Shown in pieces: positions 15,200 to 17,857 of a stretch of DNA of 17,857 bases. The position numbers and the translations under genes are program-made. The notes under the pieces were generated by a model. It was not told where the DNA came from. It saw nothing but the letters and a program-made list of their open reading frames with translations, and did no database searches. Location: NCBI GenBank assembly GCA_947505885.1, contig CANNMN010000008.1, positions 1 to 17,857 on the forward strand, given 5' to 3'. Origin of the DNA: Rickettsiales bacterium. GTDB lineage: Bacteria; Pseudomonadota; Alphaproteobacteria; Rickettsiales; UBA1997. Position 1 is the first letter of the stretch. The number at the start of each line of letters is the position of its first letter.

Positions 15200-16942
15200 A
15201 TGACAAACTTAGCAAAGTTTAGAGACCTCGGCCTTTCCGAGATGATGCTTAATTCTCTTCACAAAAAAGGTTTTGAAGAGCCTACTCCGATTCAAGCTAG
15301 AACCATCCCCTTTCTACTCGAAAATAAAAAAGACCTTATTGGTAAAGCACAGACTGGAACCGGCAAAACCGCCGCTTTTGGAATTCCGATTATTGAAAAT
15401 ATCGTTCCTGATTCAAAGAAAGTTCAGGCGATTATTTTGGTGCCGACACGTGAATTAGCGATTCAAGTTACTGAGGAATTAAATTCATTTGCTGAAGAAC
15501 AAAAGACTCGCATTATTGCGGTTTATGGTGGTCAACCGATTGAGCGTCAGATCTCGCGCTTACAACGCGGGGTTGATATTGTTGTTGGTACGCCAGGAAG
15601 AATTATTGATCATTTGCAGCGTCGCACTCTCGACCTTTCTCACGTAAAATATGTTGTTCTTGATGAAGCTGATGAAATGTTAAACATGGGCTTTGTTGAT
15701 GACATCGAATCAATCCTCAAAGCAGCACCTAAGCAACGTCGTACAGTTCTATTTTCAGCGACAATGCCTGCTCACATTGAGCGCCTTGCGAAGAATTACA
15801 TGGTTGATTACGAATTGATCGCAGTCGCTGTAGATCAATCTAGTCGTGACAATATTCAGCAAATCTACTTCGAAGTTTCGCAGTCAGATAAATTCGAATC
15901 GCTTTTCAGAATCATCGATGTCGAAGAAAGTTTTTACGGCATGGTTTTTTGTCGCACTAAAGTTGATGCCGATGAAATTGCGCACAAATTAGCTAATCGT
16001 GGATGCAGAGCTGAAGCGATTCATGGCGATCTTTCACAAGGTCAGCGTGAAAAAGTTTTGCAAAAATTCCGTGATCGTCGCATCACCGCTTTAGTTGCAA
16101 CTGACGTTGCTGCTCGCGGCATCGACATTGGCGATTTGACTCACGTTATTAACTATTCTTTGCCACAAGATCCTGAAAGTTACGTTCACCGTATCGGTCG
16201 TACGGGCAGAGCTGGCAAGAGTGGAATCGCGGTTACTTTGATCACGCCTTCTGAGTACAGAAAGTTAGTGGCGATTCAAAGAATTTCTAACACGAAAATT
16301 ACTAAACAAAAAATTCCTGGAGTTTCGGAAGTAATCGATAGCAAGAAAGCTCGCATCAAAAGCGCGCTTTCTGAAATCGTCGCAACCGAGAATTTTTCTG
16401 ATCTTGAGCAAATCGCCGAAGAAATTTTGGCAGAAACCCCAGACGCTAAAATCGCACTCGCTGCTTTGCTTAAAATGGCTTTCAAAGATGAATTAACTGA
16501 AAGCAATTATAGCGAAATTCTTGAGGCTTCTGCAAGTAGAAAGAGAGATTTTAATTCCGATGATCGTGGCAACAGAGATCACGGCGAAAGAAGAGGCAAT
16601 GATCGTGGTGATAGAGGAGACCGGAGTGGTAATCGCGGAGAACGCAGAGATTATGGAGATAGAAATGATCGCGGCGATAGAGGTGGAGATCGAGGTGAGC
16701 GCAAAGGAAGTGCCCGTCTCTTTATTGCAAAAGGTCGCAATGACGCGATGGACCCAAGAAAGTTGGTAGATTTTATCCAAAAAGAAACGGGAGTAGATCA
16801 ACGTCGCATTGATGATGTAAAAATATTCGACACATTCTCATTTTTTGCGGTGCCATCGGATGATGCAGACAGAGTTTTGAGTGCATTCCAGCAATCTGGT
16901 GGAAACAGATCTTTGGTATCAAGAGCGAAAGACAAGCAATAA
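15200..16942 (+). CDS. deaD: DEAD-box ATP-dependent RNA helicase
   Basis: A 580-residue RNA helicase that unwinds short RNA duplexes, in ribosome assembly and mRNA turnover in known relatives. Core motifs: Q motif with F7 and GFEEPTPIQ (24-32), motif I AQTGTGKT (50-57), Ia PTRELA (82-87), TPGR (131-134), DEAD (155-158), SAT (186-188), HGD (275-277), ARGIDI (305-310) and HRIGRTGR (330-337). After an alpha-helical segment comes an RG/RD-rich tract (about 456-503), then a small alpha/beta domain (about 504-575, ARLFIAKGRND and FSFFAVP) like the RNA-binding domain of DbpA/CsdA. The domain order and length fit DeaD/CsdA. It is preceded by a possible promoter and ends 19 bases from the converging next gene. 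Confidence 0.95.
   Translation: MTNLAKFRDLGLSEMMLNSLHKKGFEEPTPIQARTIPFLLENKKDLIGKAQTGTGKTAAFGIPIIENIVPDSKKVQAIILVPTRELAIQVTEELNSFAEEQKTRIIAVYGGQPIERQISRLQRGVDIVVGTPGRIIDHLQRRTLDLSHVKYVVLDEADEMLNMGFVDDIESILKAAPKQRRTVLFSATMPAHIERLAKNYMVDYELIAVAVDQSSRDNIQQIYFEVSQSDKFESLFRIIDVEESFYGMVFCRTKVDADEIAHKLANRGCRAEAIHGDLSQGQREKVLQKFRDRRITALVATDVAARGIDIGDLTHVINYSLPQDPESYVHRIGRTGRAGKSGIAVTLITPSEYRKLVAIQRISNTKITKQKIPGVSEVIDSKKARIKSALSEIVATENFSDLEQIAEEILAETPDAKIALAALLKMAFKDELTESNYSEILEASASRKRDFNSDDRGNRDHGERRGNDRGDRGDRSGNRGERRDYGDRNDRGDRGGDRGERKGSARLFIAKGRNDAMDPRKLVDFIQKETGVDQRRIDDVKIFDTFSFFAVPSDDADRVLSAFQQSGGNRSLVSRAKDKQ
16565..16708 (+). repeat. RG/RD-rich low-complexity tract in the helicase
   Basis: About 48 codons of degenerate repeats coding for units such as NDRGDRGDR and DRGGDRGER. 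The unit resembles GATCGTGGCGAYAGAGG at the DNA level. Such tracts in RNA helicases bind RNA without sequence preference and can promote condensates in relatives. The repetitive DNA could vary in length between strains. It separates the helicase core from the C-terminal RNA-binding domain. Confidence 0.75.
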
Positions 16943-16961
16943 ATTTACGCCACCACGTATT

Positions 16962-17381
16962 TTATTTGCCGAGCGTCGACATTAACGCTTTAAATACTAG
17001 TCCATTAACAGCTGCTAGAAATGCAGCTCCAAATTTAATTACCGCAAATGCAAAAATCGCAATAACTGCAATTAGTGCGGTATATTTTACGATGTTCTCA
17101 AGGATCATCTTCTTGATCATCTCAGTTTGATCTGTTTGTGCGGCTTTATTTCGGGATGCTTTTTTAGCGTCATCTAATTCCTCTTCCTCGGTCATCTCCT
17201 CTTCTAGAGTCTCATCTTTATTTTCTTGATCAGATGAGTCAGATTTGGATTTTTCTGACTTCTTTTTTGTTGAAGCTTTAATTTCAGATCCTTTCTTTTT
17301 GGATTTTTCGTCGATTTGTTTTTTCATGAAAGTGGAAAATAGATCCTTAGACTTTATTCCGCTTTTTTCTTTTTCTGACAT
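16962..17381 (-). CDS. Charged protein with a C-terminal membrane helix, unknown
   Basis: I do not recognise this protein. From ATG 17381 it has 139 residues: a lysine/serine-rich basic region (about 1-50), a strongly acidic segment (about 51-72, KDETLEEEMTEEEELDDA), and a hydrophobic helix (about 100-126, ALIAVIAIFAFAVIKFGAAF), so it would be anchored by its C-terminus. I prefer this start because the alternative ATG at 17420 would overlap the GTG start of znuB by 28 bases; neither has a good Shine-Dalgarno sequence. It converges with the helicase gene and diverges from znuB. Its low-complexity composition gives no clue to function. Confidence 0.65.
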   Translation of the reverse strand: MSEKEKSGIKSKDLFSTFMKKQIDEKSKKKGSEIKASTKKKSEKSKSDSSDQENKDETLEEEMTEEEELDDAKKASRNKAAQTDQTEMIKKMILENIVKYTALIAVIAIFAFAVIKFGAAFLAAVNGLVFKALMSTLGK

Positions 17382-17392
17382 TTTAAAAAATT

Positions 17393-17857
17393 GTGTTTGA
17401 GACCTTTCTAATTCAATCATTTATTGCCCTAATTTTCGCAACAGTTTCCTGCTCACTGCTTGGAGTTTTTGTAGCTTGGCAAAAAATTTCTTATTTTGGC
17501 GATGCTTTGTCGCACGCTGTTTTGCTTGGCCTGGCGCTTGGCGCTTTATTAGGAGTTAATCCAATTCTGGCATTAATAATTTTCGCTGTTGTTTTTGCTA
17601 TTTTGATTTTCTTCACTGCTTGGAATCGTTATTCCAATAGAGATTCGGCAGTAATGATCGTCTCATATTTTTGCATCGCGCTGGCAATGATTTTGAATGA
17701 CCTATGGATTAAAAATTTTGATTTTTCTTCTTATATTTTTGGTGATGTTTTGGCAGCTGGATCATCCGAGATAGCGGCTCTTTCATTGATTACGGTGGTT
17801 ACGGTTTTTTATGTAATTTTTGGAATCAGAAAAATTTTATTACTAAACCTCAACGAG
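17393..17857 (+). CDS. znuB: Zinc/manganese-type ABC transporter permease ZnuB (partial, 3' end missing)
   Basis: The first 155 codons of an ABC-3 family metal permease; the frame is open to the end of the window. The ZnuB N-terminus is clear: a first membrane helix (about 8-28, FIALIFATVSCSLLGVFVAW), then QKISYFGDALSHAVLLGLALG (30-50), the signature of the family, then LLGVNPILALI and more helices. The start is GTG at 17393; the frame meets a stop 9 bases upstream and no ATG gives the known N-terminus, so GTG is the only ordinary choice. No Shine-Dalgarno sequence precedes it. It is divergent from the charged membrane protein with only 11 bases between the starts. The ATPase and binding protein are not in the window. 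A homologue for manganese or iron is the main alternative. Confidence 0.9.
   Translation, partial: MFETFLIQSFIALIFATVSCSLLGVFVAWQKISYFGDALSHAVLLGLALGALLGVNPILALIIFAVVFAILIFFTAWNRYSNRDSAVMIVSYFCIALAMILNDLWIKNFDFSSYIFGDVLAAGSSEIAALSLITVVTVFYVIFGIRKILLLNLNE

Noticed and set aside
16493..16801. Isoleucine/serine-rich open frames opposite and within the helicase tract
   Set aside because: They are products of the repetitive RG/RD codons read in other frames and have no independent start signal or family.

Overview
The window reads as a compact, AT-rich chromosome segment from an alphaproteobacterium, most likely in or near the Rickettsiales or a similar host-associated lineage. The reasons are: the pyruvate dehydrogenase E2 has one lipoyl domain and the mitochondrial/Rickettsiales-type N-terminus; an IleS-derived C-terminal domain resembles the Rickettsiales enzyme as I recall it; there is a divergent ankyrin-repeat protein; and intergenic space is very small. 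Unlike Rickettsia proper, it keeps purine (purM) and pyrimidine (pyrD) synthesis genes as well as dapD. The taxonomic call is inference from protein resemblance and no search was run.

Layout. 1-510: the end of rpoC and a strong intrinsic terminator. 576-1601: yejE, a peptide ABC-transporter permease standing alone. 1594-3973 (minus): a large ankyrin-repeat protein preceded by a small helical protein, possibly one gene split by a frameshift. 4048-6492 (plus): pdhC, then two unrecognised envelope-type proteins, one membrane-anchored and one exported and beta-rich. 6495-7310 (minus): tRNA-Thr(GGT) directly behind ubiE. 7309-8397 (plus): queA, whose start codon overlaps that of ubiE on one CATG. 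8466-10252 (minus): purM followed by a free-standing IleS C-terminal domain with an ATGA overlap. 10342-15069 (plus): a tightly packed run of a DUF2066-like exported protein, an AI-2E/PerM membrane protein, a 62-residue protein, dapD, a five-helix membrane protein and pyrD. 15200-16942: a DEAD-box RNA helicase with an RG/RD-rich tract, preceded by its own likely promoter. 16962-17381 (minus): a charged protein with a C-terminal membrane helix. 17393-end (plus): the start of a ZnuB-type metal permease.

Most genes are housekeeping: transcription, acetyl-CoA production, ubiquinone/menaquinone methylation, queuosine tRNA modification, purine and pyrimidine synthesis, the lysine/diaminopimelate branch, RNA remodelling and zinc import. 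I do not see a clearly new multi-gene system. The points most worth a second look are the stand-alone IleS C-terminal domain coupled to a PurM that ends early, the paired period-7 repeats in the leaders of purM and the DUF2066 gene, the ankyrin locus with its unclear start and possible frameshift, and the CATG junction of ubiE and queA. No CRISPR array, insertion sequence, integrase or restriction system is visible, and no gap between genes exceeds 300 bases.
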